Below are positions 1 through 6,211 of a stretch of 6,731 bases of DNA, one piece after another (position 1 is the first letter of the stretch; every line of letters begins with the position of its first letter). The stretch spans positions 1 to 6,731 of the forward strand of contig CAMLRJ010000193.1 of the NCBI GenBank assembly GCA_946482345.1. Direction: 5' to 3'. Position numbers and translations under genes: made by a program. The notes under the pieces are model-generated. The model saw only the letters and a program-made list of their open reading frames with translations. It did not search any database and had not been told where the DNA came from. The stretch comes from an uncultured Cellvibrio sp. GTDB lineage: Bacteria; Pseudomonadota; Gammaproteobacteria; Pseudomonadales; Cellvibrionaceae.

Positions 1-1241
1 CTATCCACTGATTTATCATAAATAGATTTATAAGGTGAACGCGACATAACTTGCGTACGCTCTTCGTCTGACAGCGGCCCTATGCGTGATGCAGGTGGTG
101 CAATCAATATTCTTTCAACTGGTGTCGGTGTGCCTTTTTCATCGAGCACAGAGACTAGTGCTTCACCAATCCCTAATTCAGTAATTACAGGTTCTGTTGA
201 AAATGCTGGATTGGGCCTGAAAGTTTGCGCGGCAATTTTCACGGCTTGTTGATCTTTTGGTGTAAATGCACGCAACGCATGTTGCACACGATTGCCCAAT
301 TGCCCCAACACAGAATCAGGAATATCGGCAGGGCTTTGGGAAATAAAATAAATGCCCACACCTTTGGATCGAATCAAGCGTACAACCTGTTCAATTTTTT
401 CAATCAATAATTTAGGAGCATCGTTAAATAACAAATGAGCCTCATCGAAGAAAAATACCATTTTGGGTTGATCGGCATCACCCTGCTCTGGCAGGTTTTC
501 GAATAATTCGGAAATCAACCACAACAAAAATATTGAATAAAGTTTTGGTTGATTGATCAGGGTTGTCGCATCGAGGATATTGATAACACCCGTACCCTCC
601 AGAGTCACTTGCATCAGATGCTGCAAATCCAGTGCGGGCTCACCAAAAAAATTATCGGCACCTTCTTGTTCCAACATCATCAATCGGCGTTGAATGGCAG
701 CGATGCTAGCATCACTCATGCCGCCGTATTCGCCTTCCAGTTCTTTGCTGTTGTCTTTCATCCAATTCAGCATGGCTTGCAGATCTTTTAAATCCAACAT
801 CAACAAGCCTTGATCATCAGCAATTTTAAACGCAGCGTAGAGCACACCGGTTTGAGTATCGTTTAATTGAAAAAAATTCGAGAGCAACAGCGGCCCCATG
901 TCCGATAAAGTCGCGCGTACCGCGTGGCCCTTTTTCACGTATAAATCCCAAAATACACAAGGGAACATGCGTTGTTGATAATTTTCAATTTTGATGGTTT
1001 GGATACGTTCATCAACTTTTGGATGCGGTTTTCCTGCAGAGGCCAATCCTGACAAGTCTCCTTTAATATCAGCCATAAACACCGGCACCCCCGCTTTGGC
1101 AAAACCTTCTGCCAACACTTGCAGGGTAACTGTTTTACCTGTGCCAGTTGCACCTGCAATCAATCCATGACGATTACCCATGCGCAAATTCAAATGCACT
1201 TGTTGATTGCCGTTACCGCCGATTAGAAAAGTGTTTGCCAT
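1..1241 (-). CDS. yjgR: YjgR/DUF853-family HerA-like P-loop ATPase, C-terminus cut by window edge
   Basis: The frame is open from an ATG at 1241 to the left edge, giving 413 codons with no stop, so the C-terminus is missing; full-length relatives are about 500 residues. Visible motifs are a Walker A GATGTGKT at residues 30-37, then ADIKGDLSG around residue 60, a Walker B ending in DEAH at residues 266-269 after a hydrophobic strand (KMVFFF), and a conserved SQSPADIP segment from residue 301 followed by QLGNRVQHALRAFTP, which probably supplies sensor and arginine-finger residues. This order matches the DUF853 (HerA-like C-terminal) family, including E. coli YjgR. The family is predicted to form a hexameric FtsK/HerA-type ATPase, but its substrate and cellular role are not established. 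An AGG lies 10 bases before the ATG, so the ribosome site is weak. It follows minE on the same strand but is separated by about 210 bases, a terminator and a repeat pair, so it probably has its own promoter, which I could not identify. Confidence 0.93.
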   Translation of the reverse strand, partial: MANTFLIGGNGNQQVHLNLRMGNRHGLIAGATGTGKTVTLQVLAEGFAKAGVPVFMADIKGDLSGLASAGKPHPKVDERIQTIKIENYQQRMFPCVFWDLYVKKGHAVRATLSDMGPLLLSNFFQLNDTQTGVLYAAFKIADDQGLLMLDLKDLQAMLNWMKDNSKELEGEYGGMSDASIAAIQRRLMMLEQEGADNFFGEPALDLQHLMQVTLEGTGVINILDATTLINQPKLYSIFLLWLISELFENLPEQGDADQPKMVFFFDEAHLLFNDAPKLLIEKIEQVVRLIRSKGVGIYFISQSPADIPDSVLGQLGNRVQHALRAFTPKDQQAVKIAAQTFRPNPAFSTEPVITELGIGEALVSVLDEKGTPTPVERILIAPPASRIGPLSDEERTQVMSRSPYKSIYDKSVD

Positions 1242-1282
1242 ATTTGTTTTACCTGAAATTTATTTAATTTCGTAATCTAATT

Positions 1283-1377
1283 CCCCCCTTTGAAAAAGGG
1301 GGGCTAGGGGGGATTTAAAAACTCAGAAGATTCAACCATTTTAAATCCCTCCCCCGCCTCCCTTTTTCAAAGGGAGG
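1283..1377. repeat. Head-to-head pair of palindromic repeat units (REP/BIME-like)
   Basis: Two inverted copies of one unit of about 35 bases lie at 1283-1316 and 1343-1377, separated by 26 AT-rich bases. Each contains a perfect 9-bp hairpin with a three-base loop: 1283-1291 pairs with 1295-1303, and 1357-1365 pairs with 1369-1377. Beyond the hairpin each unit has a G-rich segment ending in ATTT (1307-1316; mirrored at 1343-1355). The two copies can also pair with each other as one long imperfect stem. The hairpin cores differ at only two positions, and these form a base pair (C-G at 1285/1301 in one copy, T-A at 1359/1375 in the other). Similar C-run/TTTGAAAAA/G-run repeats are, to my knowledge, dispersed in many bacterial genomes. 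I infer a mobile or REP-type repeat; it may also affect mRNA stability. Confidence 0.8.
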
Positions 1378-1396
1378 AGCTGATCTTCCCACAAAT

Positions 1397-1427
1397 AAAA
1401 AAGGAGCCATATTTATGCCCCTTTTTT
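1397..1427 (-). terminator. Rho-independent terminator downstream of minE
   Basis: Positions 1397-1407 pair with 1417-1427 at 10 of 11 positions around a 9-base loop. Read on the minus strand, the GC-containing part of the stem runs into TTTTTTATTT, the expected shape of an intrinsic terminator. It begins 23 bases past the minE stop codon. Because the stem includes A and T runs on both sides, it could also act on the plus strand, but no plus-strand gene reads into it. It closes the minCDE transcription unit and separates it from the downstream YjgR-type gene. Confidence 0.8.
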
Positions 1428-1449
1428 ATGTCAATAATTCAACGCCAGG

Positions 1450-1707
1450 TCACTCCGGCAAAGTAATATTCAATTCCAACACCGAACAATTATCAGTATT
1501 GTCTACTTTGACAAATACCTGATCAGCGTTGATGTTGACATACTTACGAATCACCGCGAGGATTTCTTCCTGCATCTGCGGTAAAAAATCCGGTTGATTT
1601 TTACCGCGATTGCGACGTTCGTGCGCCACGATAATTTGCAAACGTTCTTTTGCCATAGATGCAGAAGAGTTTGCATTTTTCTTTTTGAAATAGTCAAAAA
1701 TACTCAC
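1450..1707 (-). CDS. minE: MinE, topological specificity factor of the Min system
   Basis: This 85-residue protein is the MinD-activating partner of the Min oscillator. It stimulates MinD ATPase, strips MinCD from the membrane and confines division inhibition to the poles. The N-terminal amphipathic membrane-targeting segment [10 protein letters not shown] is followed by the MinD-contact segment [13 protein letters not shown] (residues 19-31). The dimerisation/topological domain (about 38-85) contains [12 protein letters not shown] and ends [12 protein letters not shown], all family hallmarks. The length fits the usual 80-90 residues. The start codon is GTG at 1707, whose first G is also the last base of the minD stop TAG. 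The position is secured by an ideal Shine-Dalgarno (GGGAGG, 6-base spacing) embedded in the last minD codons, which suggests translational coupling. It is the last gene of the minCDE unit and is followed by a terminator. Confidence 0.98.
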   Translation of the reverse strand: MSIFDYFKKKNANSSASMAKERLQIIVAHERRNRGKNQPDFLPQMQEEILAVIRKYVNINADQVFVKVDNTDNCSVLELNITLPE

Positions 1708-2519
1708 TACTTACCTCCCAGCAAACGCTTAAGAAAACTTTTCTTTTCTGCTTCCAGGAAACGGTGTGGCATTTCTTTTCCTAACAATCGATCAACCGCA
1801 TCATTGTAAGCTTGACCTGCAAGTGAATCATTATCCAGAATAACCGGCGTTCCCTGATTAGACGCTTTTAACACAGCTTCTGATTCCGGAATAACGCCCA
1901 ATAATGGAATTGCCAGTATTTCTTCAACATCACCAACACTTAACATTTCACCCGCTTCAACACGAGCAGGGTTATAACGAGTCAACAATAAATGTTCCTT
2001 GATAGGTTCCAAACTTTGTTCTGCACGACGCGATTTGCTTTGCAAAATACCCAGAATACGATCTGAATCTCGTACGGATGACACTTCCGGATTAGTCACC
2101 ACTACCGCTTCATCTGCAAAATACAGTGCCATCAACGCACCTGTTTCAATACCTGCTGGTGAATCACACACAATAAACTCAAAATCTTTACTCAATTCAT
2201 TAATTACTTTTTCAACGCCTTCGCGACTCAAGGCATCTTTATCGCGCGTTTGCGAGGCCGGCAGAATATACAAACCTTCTGTACGCTTATCTTTAATCAT
2301 CGCTTGATTAAGTGTTGATTCACCTTTGATCACATTAACAAAATCGTAAACAACCCGGCGCTCACAACCCATAATCAAATCCAGATTACGCAGGCCCACA
2401 TCAAAATCTATCACTACTGTTTTGTGACCACGCATTGCCAAACCAGTAGCAATTGCCGCGCTGGTGGTGGTTTTACCTACGCCACCTTTGCCTGATGTTA
2501 CGACGATAATTCTAGCCAA
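1707..2519 (-). CDS. minD: MinD, membrane-associated ATPase of the Min system
   Basis: This 270-residue protein has exactly the E. coli MinD length. It binds the inner membrane as an ATP dimer, recruits and activates MinC, and is released by MinE. The deviant Walker A motif GKGGVGKTT occupies residues 10-18, with signature lysine K11 and P-loop K16. [12 protein letters not shown] (37-48) carries D38 and D40, and CDSPAGIE (118-125) is the Walker B region. [14 protein letters not shown] (141-154) is typical of MinD. The C-terminal amphipathic membrane-targeting helix is visible at about 257-269 ([11 protein letters not shown]). The start is a TTG at 2519. It is supported because the protein then begins [13 protein letters not shown] as in other MinD proteins, and a GAGGAG Shine-Dalgarno lies 8 bases upstream. 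The stop overlaps the minE start by one base. The 103-base gap to minC carries a two-hairpin repeat, so minD translation is not directly coupled to minC. Confidence 0.98.
   Translation of the reverse strand: MARIIVVTSGKGGVGKTTTSAAIATGLAMRGHKTVVIDFDVGLRNLDLIMGCERRVVYDFVNVIKGESTLNQAMIKDKRTEGLYILPASQTRDKDALSREGVEKVINELSKDFEFIVCDSPAGIETGALMALYFADEAVVVTNPEVSSVRDSDRILGILQSKSRRAEQSLEPIKEHLLLTRYNPARVEAGEMLSVGDVEEILAIPLLGVIPESEAVLKASNQGTPVILDNDSLAGQAYNDAVDRLLGKEMPHRFLEAEKKSFLKRLLGGK
1714..1719 (-). promoter_or_regulatory. minE ribosome binding site inside the 3' end of minD
   Basis: On the minus strand GGGAGG lies 6 bases before the GTG start of minE and forms part of the last glycine codons of minD. 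It fixes the non-ATG start and implies that ribosomes finishing minD can re-initiate on minE, helping keep the two proteins in proportion. Confidence 0.85.
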
Positions 2520-2527
2520 GGTAAAAA

Positions 2528-2533
2528 CTCCTC
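2528..2533 (-). promoter_or_regulatory. minD ribosome binding site supporting a TTG start
   Basis: On the minus strand GAGGAG is followed after 8 bases by TTG GCT AGA, encoding (M)AR. There is no in-frame ATG or GTG at a sensible distance that would give the conserved MinD N-terminus, so this site decides the start. It lies in an AT-rich stretch just after the GC-rich hairpin repeat and is probably accessible to ribosomes. Confidence 0.8.
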
Positions 2534-2557
2534 AAATAAATAAATGAAAAATAAATT

Positions 2558-2610
2558 CCGCAGGAACGACCCTGTGGCCGTTCAGGGCAGGCACGGGGGC
2601 CTGCCCCTAC
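2558..2610. repeat. Two-hairpin GC-rich intergenic repeat between minC and minD
   Basis: Two hairpins lie almost back to back in an otherwise AT-rich gap. Positions 2564-2571 pair with 2576-2583 around CTGT with one A-C mismatch. Positions 2585-2592 (GGGCAGGC) pair perfectly with 2599-2606 (GCCTGCCC) around a six-base loop. The element starts 13 bases past the minC stop codon and ends before the minD Shine-Dalgarno. No T-run follows on the minus strand at a proper distance, so it is not a standard terminator. The composition differs sharply from its surroundings, and sequences of the GTAGGGGCAGGC type are, to my knowledge, dispersed repeats in several bacterial genomes. I infer a REP-like insertion in the operon that may stabilise minC mRNA or lower readthrough into minD. 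Confidence 0.7.
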
Positions 2611-2622
2611 AACAAAAAACAA

Positions 2623-3372
2623 TTAACTTGCACTGAGCCCTTCCACCAAAACCTTGTCACCTTGCAGCGAAATTTGCGCTGCTTTTTTGTGAAGATTTTT
2701 CGGTAAAGAATCCTGCAACATAAAATTTCCTGCAATTGACACAAGCTCCGCTTCCAAATGCTGACAAAAAATCCTGGCAGTTTCATCGCCTTTAACACCT
2801 GCCAAAGCGCGACCTCGCAAACTACCATAAACATGTATGTTGCCATCTGCCAATAATTCCGCACCTTCACTCACTTGTGAAAGCACAATTAAATCTGCAC
2901 CCTCTGCATATATTTGTTGGCCTGATCGAATCGGGCGCGTAATAATTTTGCTCTGACGTTGCACCAGTTTTTCTTCAATAACTGTTTCTACAACGGTTTC
3001 AACCACGCGTTCAATTTGTATTTCTGCTGGCGCTGTTTTGGGAATTTTCAAAGCGCGTTCACTGGGAGTTGCCAGTATGGGTAATCCGGTTGCTTTTATA
3101 GCATTTTGCAATGATTCAGGGACACCACTAAAACCCAATGGTTGCAAACCCAATTCACGACAATCTTTTAATAAAGATTCAGGTTTTTTTAAATCGGCGG
3201 GGTTTTCCAATTTATCGAGGTTAATCAATATTGGCGAGTTGGCAAAAAATTGTGGCGCCTGATCAATTTTTTCCTGTAGTTCTTTGGCAAGATCTTTGGC
3301 GTTGTAACGGGTAATAGCCAATACAACCAAAGTAATGGCGCTGCCCTTTAATTGAAATTCCACATCTGGCAT
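2623..3372 (-). CDS. minC: MinC, septum site-determining FtsZ inhibitor
   Basis: This 249-residue MinC inhibits FtsZ ring assembly when MinD recruits it to the membrane near the poles. The N-terminal FtsZ-inhibiting domain spans about residues 1-105 (FQLKGSAITLVVLAI at 6-20). A linker at about 108-145 is rich in Ile, Val, Glu and Thr, with VETVVETVIEE at 124-134. The C-terminal beta-helix domain follows. It contains RSGQQIYA (149-156), the RSGQ motif implicated in MinD binding, and the signature LADGNIHVYGSLRGRALAG (174-192). Length is near the typical 230-250. The ATG at 3372 gives the canonical N-terminus, but the ribosome site is weak (a GAG 9 bases upstream). It is the first gene of minCDE and is preceded by a recognisable promoter; the next gene upstream is divergent. 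Confidence 0.97.
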   Translation of the reverse strand: MPDVEFQLKGSAITLVVLAITRYNAKDLAKELQEKIDQAPQFFANSPILINLDKLENPADLKKPESLLKDCRELGLQPLGFSGVPESLQNAIKATGLPILATPSERALKIPKTAPAEIQIERVVETVVETVIEEKLVQRQSKIITRPIRSGQQIYAEGADLIVLSQVSEGAELLADGNIHVYGSLRGRALAGVKGDETARIFCQHLEAELVSIAGNFMLQDSLPKNLHKKAAQISLQGDKVLVEGLSAS

Positions 3373-3400
3373 TCAGTTGTCTCATTTTATTTTTACGTGG

Positions 3401-3434
3401 TGCGCATTATCTAGGGCGCAGGGAATTCAGGCAA
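3401..3434 (-). promoter_or_regulatory. Candidate sigma-70 promoter for minCDE
   Basis: On the minus strand TTGCCT (3434-3429, four of six matches to the -35 consensus) is followed after exactly 17 bases by GATAAT (3411-3406, five of six matches to the -10). Transcription would start near 3400, giving a leader of roughly 30 bases before the minC ATG. The -10 box lies between the arms of a short inverted repeat, TGCGC at 3401-3405 and GCGCA at 3416-3420, which could be an operator or chance. No competing promoter of equal quality is seen in the 129-base gap. Confidence 0.6.
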
Positions 3435-3490
3435 GGTTAAGCTCATATCACCTAGCCTGATGATGAGGCACAATGGGTGCTCTGTTTAAA

Positions 3491-3494
3491 GAGG
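3491..3494 (+). promoter_or_regulatory. Ribosome binding site of the DUF3300 lipoprotein gene
   Basis: GAGG lies 7 bases before the ATG at 3502. It supports this start, which also yields a well-formed lipoprotein signal peptide. I found no convincing sigma-70 -35/-10 pair for this gene in the divergent gap. Confidence 0.7.
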
Positions 3495-3501
3495 CGTTTA
3501 T

Positions 3502-5061
3502 ATGAAATCGTCCATCCGCTATGTATTAACTCTTTCCTTGTTGATTCCCGTTGTGGGTTGTTCGACATCCCAGGCTGAATCACAAAACCGAACTTATGAA
3601 TCCAGCCAACCTGCTGCATTCAGCCAACAACAGTTGGATTCCCTGTTGGCACCAATAGCACTGTATCCGGATAGCTTACTGTCACATGTTTTGATTGCAT
3701 CGACTTACCCTCTTGAAGTCGTCGAAGCGGATCGCTGGGTGCAAACCAGTCGCCTCAGTGGTGAAGCTGCGGTCAATGCTGCCGAAAATAAAAATTGGGA
3801 CCCCAGCGTAAAAGCACTGGTCGCCTTCCCGGATGTATTAAAACGCATGAGTGAAGATCTGAACTGGACACAGCAATTGGGTGACGCATTCCTTGAGGAC
3901 GAAGGACGCGTCATGGATAGCATCCAAAATCTTCGCGATAAAGCTTATGCAGCCGGAAATTTGCAAAATACCGATCATGTCAAAGTGGTACGTGAAGACA
4001 GGGTGATTATGATTGAACCGGCTGTTGAGCGTGTGGTTTATGTCCCTGTTTACGATACTCGTGTCGTTTATGGTCCCTGGTGGTGGGCTGATTATCCACC
4101 TGTTTATTGGCACCGATATTCAAGCCAGGTTTATTTTTCCGGCAGCTTTTACTGGGGCCCACGCGTTTATATAGGCCCAAGCTTCCATTTCAGCAGCTGT
4201 CACTGGCGTAACCGTCGCGTAGTGGTGATAGACCATCACCATCACAGGGACTATTACCATCACCGCCATGCCTATACAGGTAGACATTTGGCACACTACA
4301 AAGGTGCAAGACACTGGAACCACAATCCGGTACATCGCCGTGGGGTGGCCTATTACAACGAGCCTGTACGCAATCGTTACCAAAGCAACAGAGAACCCAG
4401 ACGCAATTCATGGGATGACCGTCAACATGCACGGGACAGAGCCGGTGTTTACAGCAAGAATCCCGATCGTGAACGTCAGGCTAATCGATTTAATAATGAC
4501 CCACGCCATAATGACTCGCGCAATAATGAAGCCCGTGGCATCAACAGGGGTAATGATCAATCCAGAGACAATAATCGCAATCAGGTTTTTGAAAACAAAT
4601 CTGATGCCCTTCGTGCGCGTATGGCTGAACGTCAAAATCAACATAGAGATTCTTCCCAGACAACAGGCAGGAATATTCGCACAGAGAATTCATCACAAGT
4701 TGATCGAAGTAATCGGAATACTGGACGGGAAATTCAATCCAACCAAACAAATCGACCAACCCATTCACAAAACCGTTTTGAAACAAGACAACAAGAACAG
4801 CGAACTATCAGAGAGTCGGCACAACAGGATTCACGTTTTTCCCGTCGTGAGACAACCGATAATCGCCAACAAAATAATGAACGCACAACGCGCCAGATTA
4901 TTCGCAGCAATGATTCAAACAACGCCCGTAACGATTCAAACAATAATCGTTTCGAGCGCCCCCAACGGGAACCGCGCATGGAACACCAACGTACTGAATC
5001 CAGAATGGAAACAAGACGCGGTGGAGATGAAGGTGGACGCAGGGTAGAACGAGAAAGATAA
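3502..5061 (+). CDS. DUF3300-family lipoprotein with Arg/Asn/Gln-rich low-complexity tail
   Basis: This 519-residue envelope protein has no established function. It starts with a lipoprotein signal peptide (basic MKSSIR, hydrophobic core, lipobox VVGC with C20). Serine follows the cysteine rather than aspartate, which suggests outer-membrane sorting. The DUF3300 domain begins near residue 43 with LDSLLAPIALYPDSLLSHVL, then STYPLEVVEADRW (67-79). It continues to the tract VVYVPVYDTRVVYGPWWW (about 178-195) and an aromatic region. A His/Tyr-rich block follows (HHHHRDYYHHRHAY, 245-258), then GARHWNHNPVHRRGVAY (268-284), which is typical of the family's end. From about 290 to 519 the chain is low complexity, dominated by Arg, Asn, Gln, Ser and Glu, with no predicted fold, and ends in basic, glycine-containing sequence. 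The His block might bind metal, and the tail might bind peptidoglycan, nucleic acid or acidic polymers; both are inference. The gene stands alone between convergent lptG and divergent minC and has its own terminator. Confidence 0.92.
   Translation: MKSSIRYVLTLSLLIPVVGCSTSQAESQNRTYESSQPAAFSQQQLDSLLAPIALYPDSLLSHVLIASTYPLEVVEADRWVQTSRLSGEAAVNAAENKNWDPSVKALVAFPDVLKRMSEDLNWTQQLGDAFLEDEGRVMDSIQNLRDKAYAAGNLQNTDHVKVVREDRVIMIEPAVERVVYVPVYDTRVVYGPWWWADYPPVYWHRYSSQVYFSGSFYWGPRVYIGPSFHFSSCHWRNRRVVVIDHHHHRDYYHHRHAYTGRHLAHYKGARHWNHNPVHRRGVAYYNEPVRNRYQSNREPRRNSWDDRQHARDRAGVYSKNPDRERQANRFNNDPRHNDSRNNEARGINRGNDQSRDNNRNQVFENKSDALRARMAERQNQHRDSSQTTGRNIRTENSSQVDRSNRNTGREIQSNQTNRPTHSQNRFETRQQEQRTIRESAQQDSRFSRRETTDNRQQNNERTTRQIIRSNDSNNARNDSNNNRFERPQREPRMEHQRTESRMETRRGGDEGGRRVERER
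4912..4943 (+). repeat. Short direct repeat within the DUF3300 tail
   Basis: The 11-base sequence GATTCAAACAA occurs at 4912-4922 and again at 4933-4943, a 21-base (seven-codon) period. It encodes the repeated peptides NDSNNAR and NDSNNNR. Related NND/RNN peptides recur earlier in the tail, around 4491-4540. This suggests the tail grew by small in-frame duplications, as is common in low-complexity coding DNA. Confidence 0.55.
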
Positions 5062-5088
5062 ACAACCTGAGAGAAATCAGTAATCACC

Positions 5089-5124
5089 AGACGCTAACAG
5101 CAATTTGTTAGCGTCTTTTTATTT
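5089..5124 (+). terminator. Strong rho-independent terminator after the DUF3300 gene
   Basis: A perfect 10-bp stem (5089-5098 with 5107-5116, AGACGCTAAC/GTTAGCGTCT) closes an eight-base loop and is followed by TTTTTATTT on the plus strand. It begins 28 bases past the stop of the plus-strand gene. On the minus strand the stem is not followed by a T-run, so it is poor as an intrinsic terminator for the convergent lptG, although the hairpin could still block 3' exonucleases there. Confidence 0.92.
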
Positions 5125-5149
5125 AAGCCTATTTAAGAAGATTCAAGCG

Positions 5150-6211
5150 CTAGTTTGCTCGCCTTAACAACACAATGCCTATAAACACACACAAGATAAT
5201 AGGAATTAATACCGCAACCAAAGGTGAAAAACCAAACACCAGGCTTGAAGGTCCAAGTAATTTTTGTAGCAATAAAAACACTACACCAATCACAACACCC
5301 GAAAAAATTCTCTGGCTCATAGTGACACTGCGCAATGGACCAAAAATAAACGAAATTGCAATTAACACCAAACTGGCAATCGCCAACGGCTGCAAACATT
5401 TTTGCCAAAATGCAATGCTGTAACTGGATGCGGAGAGTTGTTGTTGTTCAAGATAATTGACGTAATAACGCAAATCGCGCATGGACAATTCGTCCGGTTC
5501 CGATGCCAGAATATTAAATAATTGCGGCGTCATGTTGGTTTCCCAATCACGTGATTCAATACGACTGTGAGTCAATCCTTTTTCTGCATCTACCTGCGAC
5601 ACCAGAATATTGTGCTCTTTCCATTTTCCATCATCGTAATTTGCACTTTCTGTGTAACTGGCCGACAGTAGTTGATGTCGCTCATCAAATTGATAGCGGG
5701 TAATGCCTTGTAAAATGCCATTAGGCTTCACTGCTTCAACATACATGAAATTGCCCGATTCACGGCTCCAAACATTCTCAGGCAAAGGTTTTACCCAATT
5801 GTGGCGTAAAAAATCTTTACGGGCTTCTGCTGTTCTTTCAGCATAGGGGGCAACAAATTCACCGATTAATAATGCAACCACAATAAACAAAAATGCAGGT
5901 CGCAATGCCATCCAGACGATACGCGCAACCGAAACTCCTGCCGAACGAATAATCACTAACTCACTGGTGCTCGCCAACAACCCCAAACCCGCCAACACAC
6001 CAATCAAACAAGAATAAGGAATAAAATCATAAATATGACCCGGCATCACCAGTGCCATATAAATTACAGCTTCGGTGATTGTGTAAGTTTCACTGACATT
6101 TTTTAATTGACCAATAAGTCCGAATACAAAATCCAGTGAACTGATGACAAATAATGTGGCAATAATTGCCATAAACACAGTACGCGATACATAGCGGGTA
6201 ATCTTATGCAT
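5150..6211 (-). CDS. lptG: LptG, inner-membrane permease subunit of the LPS exporter
   Basis: LptG pairs with LptF and the ATPase LptB in LptB2FG, which extracts lipopolysaccharide from the inner membrane and passes it to LptC and the periplasmic LptA bridge. With the ATG at 6211 the protein is 353 residues (E. coli 360). Hydrophobic segments lie at about 11-33, 57-81, 98-119, 272-293, 302-320 and 328-349. The periplasmic beta-jellyroll region (about 130-260) sits between the third and fourth, as expected. Family hallmarks are GLGLLASTSELVIIRSAGVS (75-94), which includes the coupling region, and SFIFGPLRSVTM (287-298). A GTG at 6220 would add three residues, but its first base is part of the GAGG Shine-Dalgarno that sits 8 bases before the ATG, so I prefer the ATG. 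It overlaps lptF by 8 bases and is likely translationally coupled to it. Its 3' end converges with the DUF3300 gene. Confidence 0.96.
   Translation of the reverse strand: MHKITRYVSRTVFMAIIATLFVISSLDFVFGLIGQLKNVSETYTITEAVIYMALVMPGHIYDFIPYSCLIGVLAGLGLLASTSELVIIRSAGVSVARIVWMALRPAFLFIVVALLIGEFVAPYAERTAEARKDFLRHNWVKPLPENVWSRESGNFMYVEAVKPNGILQGITRYQFDERHQLLSASYTESANYDDGKWKEHNILVSQVDAEKGLTHSRIESRDWETNMTPQLFNILASEPDELSMRDLRYYVNYLEQQQLSASSYSIAFWQKCLQPLAIASLVLIAISFIFGPLRSVTMSQRIFSGVVIGVVFLLLQKLLGPSSLVFGFSPLVAVLIPIILCVFIGIVLLRRAN

Noticed and set aside
225..791. Plus-strand open frames of 61 and 80 codons within the yjgR-type gene
   Set aside because: They lie antisense to a confidently identified ATPase with clear Walker motifs, and their translations show no family features.
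1283..1377. CRISPR or insertion-sequence ends
   Set aside because: There are only two inverted units, no regularly spaced direct repeats, no transposase frame between them (26 bases) and no target-site duplication that I could see.
1999..2307. A 102-codon plus-strand open frame antisense to minD
   Set aside because: It is fully inside minD, has no recognisable product, and is explained by codon bias on the opposite strand.
4268..5047. A 259-codon open frame on the plus strand overlapping the DUF3300 tail in another frame
   Set aside because: No Shine-Dalgarno precedes its ATG, its translation matches no family I recognise, and the overlapped region is low-complexity Arg/Asn/Gln codons that rarely produce stops in this frame. 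It is most likely a shadow; purifying selection on both frames in homologues would be needed to revive it.
4734..5087. A 117-codon minus-strand open frame antisense to the DUF3300 tail
   Set aside because: Its Arg/Ser-rich translation is the mirror of the biased coding strand, with no recognised domain, and it would start within the region just before the plus-strand terminator.
5089..5116. Reading the hairpin after the DUF3300 gene as a bidirectional terminator that also ends lptG
   Set aside because: On the minus strand the stem is followed by CTGGTGATT rather than a T-run, so only the plus-strand reading has the form of an intrinsic terminator.
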